This document shows positions 31,884 through 33,190 of a stretch of 33,190 nt of DNA, piece by piece. Position numbers and translations under genes: made by a program. The DNA is taken from NCBI RefSeq assembly GCF_000341185.1, contig NZ_ANBH01000240.1:5274-38463 (forward strand). The letters are read 5' to 3'. Numbering within the stretch: the stretch's first letter is position 1; each line of letters starts with the position of its first letter. The stretch is from Nocardiopsis chromatogenes YIM 90109. Its GTDB lineage: Bacteria > Actinomycetota > Actinomycetes > Streptosporangiales > Streptosporangiaceae. The notes beneath the pieces are model-generated. The model was not told where the DNA came from. It saw only the letters and a program-made list of their open reading frames with translations, and ran no database searches.

Positions 31884-32093
31884 ATGAGCATGGAAGAGGC
31901 CCAGCGCCAGCTCGAAGCCGCGATCCATGACGCGCGTGTGGCGTTCGACTGCATCGCCCTCGACGACCTGGAGCGGGCGCACACCAACTCCATCACCTCG
32001 CGGGCCGCCGTCGACGCCGCCGAATACGCCATCCGGGTCGAGCTGGAGAGCCGCGCCTCCGCCAAGGAGGACCAGGAGCAGGAACAGGGGTAG
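31884..32093 (+). CDS. Small helical protein of unknown function
   Basis: A 69-residue acidic protein, predicted nearly all helix (MSMEEAQRQLEAAIHDARVA, then RAAVDAAEYAIRVELESRAS) and ending in a Lys/Glu/Gln-rich tail. The start is secured by AGGAGGA five bases before ATG 31884; the longer reading to 31806 has none. No family recognised, no signal peptide or membrane segment. It lies alone in the 560-base interval between the exonuclease start and the next rightward gene. Confidence 0.7.
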   Translation: MSMEEAQRQLEAAIHDARVAFDCIALDDLERAHTNSITSRAAVDAAEYAIRVELESRASAKEDQEQEQG

Positions 32094-32194
32094 GGCGGGC
32101 CGCCGGACGGCCGGAGCACAGGGGGACGGGTCCGCCCCCGCCGGCGGGTGGGCCCCCTCTTCGGCCCTGCGGCGGCCGCCTGCGGCCAGGGGTG

Positions 32195-32226
32195 TCGAAC
32201 ACCTGTTCGCATGGGGCGGGTATGGT
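32195..32226 (+). promoter_or_regulatory. LexA-like SOS box with -10
   Basis: TCGAAC-ACCT-GTTCGC (32195-32210), 11 of 12 fixed positions of the actinobacterial LexA consensus, ten bases before the -10 TATGGT (32221-32226), which lies six bases before the ATG of the next gene. Same half-site deviation (final C) as the box at 3346. Confidence 0.72.
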
Positions 32227-32232
32227 GGAGGT

Positions 32233-32658
32233 ATGTCCGACCAGCAGCTTCCCGCGGAGTGGCCGGCGAGTGTGCACCCGCCCGGCGCCGAGTCGTTCGG
32301 GCAGACCGCCGTGGTGTGGCTGTTCGACCAGGTTCCCGCCGACTACCGGCTGCACGGGGTGCTGCGGCGCCACCCGGTGGCGCTGTCCCGGCTGGCGCGC
32401 ATCCATGTCGCGTCCTGCCTGGAGGGCGCCCGGAAGGGGTACCGCACCGCCCGCGTCGAACTGCGCGACCACCTGCCCCCGCACGCCCTGGACCAGGTGA
32501 TGAACGCCTACCTGGACGAGGGCAAGCGCACCGCCGCGCTGCTGCGCCAGGTCGAGGCGGTCGACGCCGCGCTGCGCGCGCAGGCCGCCGCCGAGGGCGG
32601 GGAGGGCGGCGCGGAAGGCGCGTCCGGGGCGGACGGCGGAGCGGAGGTCAGCCGCTGA
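32233..32658 (+). CDS. Conserved actinobacterial protein of unknown function, predicted SOS-controlled
   Basis: A 141-residue protein with a compact helical core: VHPPGAESFGQTAVVWLFDQ, VLRRHPVALSRLARIHVASC, then EGARKGYRTARVELRDHLPP, followed by an Ala/Gly/Glu-rich tail. I recall similar proteins in other actinomycetes without assigned function; no enzyme motif, signal peptide or membrane segment is visible. Start ATG 32233. GGAGGT directly abuts the ATG, too close to act as a ribosome site, whereas TATGGT six bases upstream fits a -10 for a leaderless mRNA. The LexA-like box in front predicts induction by DNA damage. The gene's 3' end overlaps the oppositely read gene by 11 bases. Confidence 0.8.
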   Translation: MSDQQLPAEWPASVHPPGAESFGQTAVVWLFDQVPADYRLHGVLRRHPVALSRLARIHVASCLEGARKGYRTARVELRDHLPPHALDQVMNAYLDEGKRTAALLRQVEAVDAALRAQAAAEGGEGGAEGASGADGGAEVSR

Positions 32659-33190
32659 CCCGTACCACGACGGCCGCCTCGGGGCCGGTGTTGACCAGCC
32701 AGCGCCCGCCGCCGGAGCCCAGCGCGAGCGTGCGCCCGGCGGGGACCTCGCGCAGGGCGCGCATCCGGCCGTCCGGCGAGGTGGAGACCAGGTGGGCGCT
32801 CCCGGCCACCAGGCGCAGCACCGAGCCCGGGGCCGGGGCGTCCCCGGCGGGGGCGGGGAGCGCGGCGAAGCCGTTCGGCTCCAGGGTCAGGGTGCTCACC
32901 TTCATCCGCCCGGTGGCGTGGCGGCGGGCCGGGCGCGGTGCGGGCTGCCAGTGCCCGCGGCGCCGGGGCCACAGCGAGGGCCGGGCCAGGGCGGCGGCCG
33001 CAGCGGTGGCCGCCGCGGCGAGACGGCCCGGCGTGGGGGCGGTGCGGGGCGGTGCCAGGTGCGGGTAGGCGGAGCGGCGCCCCGCGTCGACGATGTCGCC
33101 GATGCCGTCCGGGCGGACGGCGGGGCGCTCGTCGGTGCGGCGCCCGCCGATGACGGCGGAGTGTGTCGGGGCGGGGACGGCGGGGGGGGG
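32648..33190 (-). CDS. Protein of unknown function (3' end; start outside window)
   Basis: The frame is open from 32648 to the right edge with almost every codon ending in G or C, so coding sequence continues beyond the ATG at 32905, which has no ribosome site. Visible parts, in order: a segment reading ERPAVRPDGIGDIVDAGRRS, then an Ala/Arg/Pro-rich middle (ATAAAAALARPSLWPRRRG), then a C-terminal domain of about 80 residues with beta-strand-like VLRLVAGSAHLVST and GGGRWLVNTGPEAAVVVRVS, possibly a cupin-like fold. No family recognised. It overlaps the stop of the preceding rightward gene. Confidence 0.6.
   Translation of the reverse strand, partial: PPPAVPAPTHSAVIGGRRTDERPAVRPDGIGDIVDAGRRSAYPHLAPPRTAPTPGRLAAAATAAAAALARPSLWPRRRGHWQPAPRPARRHATGRMKVSTLTLEPNGFAALPAPAGDAPAPGSVLRLVAGSAHLVSTSPDGRMRALREVPAGRTLALGSGGGRWLVNTGPEAAVVVRVSG

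Noticed and set aside
33181-33190. Run of nine G at the window end
   Set aside because: At the edge, so its length and context cannot be judged.
1-33190. tRNA, rRNA, CRISPR, insertion sequence or prophage
   Set aside because: No cloverleaf, repeat-spacer array, transposase or phage motif was found on reading both strands by eye; faint RNA genes could still be missed.

Overview
The window is very GC-rich chromosomal DNA with almost every third codon position G or C. It carries genes typical of a mycelial or spore-forming actinomycete: bldC, mycothiol synthase (mshD), a DUF3073 gene beside purM/purF, DivIVA-repeat proteins and a PHO-box-controlled pst operon. A member of Streptosporangiales such as Nocardiopsis or a relative is my best guess; this is inference from gene content, not from a marker gene. 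I see no rRNA, tRNA, CRISPR array, insertion sequence or phage gene.

Layout, left to right. (1) 1-3052: the 3' part of a TAXI-type TRAP substrate-binding lipoprotein, facing an OmpR-type response regulator and its HAMP sensor kinase. (2) 3103-7158: a DUF6504 gene under a LexA-like box, a Uma2-family protein, two adjacent DivIVA-domain-repeat proteins, a lipoprotein N-acetylmuramoyl-L-alanine amidase and, divergent from it, a DUF1232 membrane protein. (3) 7265-12582: a five-gene nickel/peptide-type ABC importer operon whose promoter is overlapped by a Fur-superfamily (Nur/Zur-like) operator, closed by two strong hairpins. (4) 12625-13734: bldC and a gene-poor stretch with a perfect BldD-type box. 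(5) 13735-18338: a conserved unknown gene, a DUF3073 gene, and the leftward group sterol-carrier-like gene, purF, purM, with a long 60-nt hairpin between DUF3073 and purM. (6) 18721-24886: a DUF47 (PhoU-like) gene, a secreted potato-inhibitor-I-type protease inhibitor, and pstSCAB preceded by PHO boxes. (7) 24992-30423: mshD, a family 4 glycosidase divergent from a PfkB sugar kinase, and a BCCT betaine-type transporter. (8) 30830-33190: a DnaQ-like exonuclease with a zinc-ribbon N-terminus, two small unknown genes (one under a second LexA-like box), and the 3' end of a gene running out of the window.

How the parts work together. Phosphate acquisition (PhoP-type box, PstSCAB, DUF47), purine synthesis (PurF, PurM) and metal uptake under a metalloregulator are ordinary housekeeping modules. 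Cell-envelope and developmental functions (amidase, DivIVA repeats, bldC) are scattered between them. The least expected observations are regulatory: two LexA-like boxes on genes of unknown function; a BldD box on bldC; a metalloregulator operator on a 'peptide/nickel' transporter; two head-to-head ECF-like promoters sharing a GTTCC/GGAAC palindrome; and a repeated TANNNT-N6-start arrangement at six genes that predicts leaderless mRNAs. The most unusual protein is the secreted protease inhibitor with a Met-Asp reactive site.
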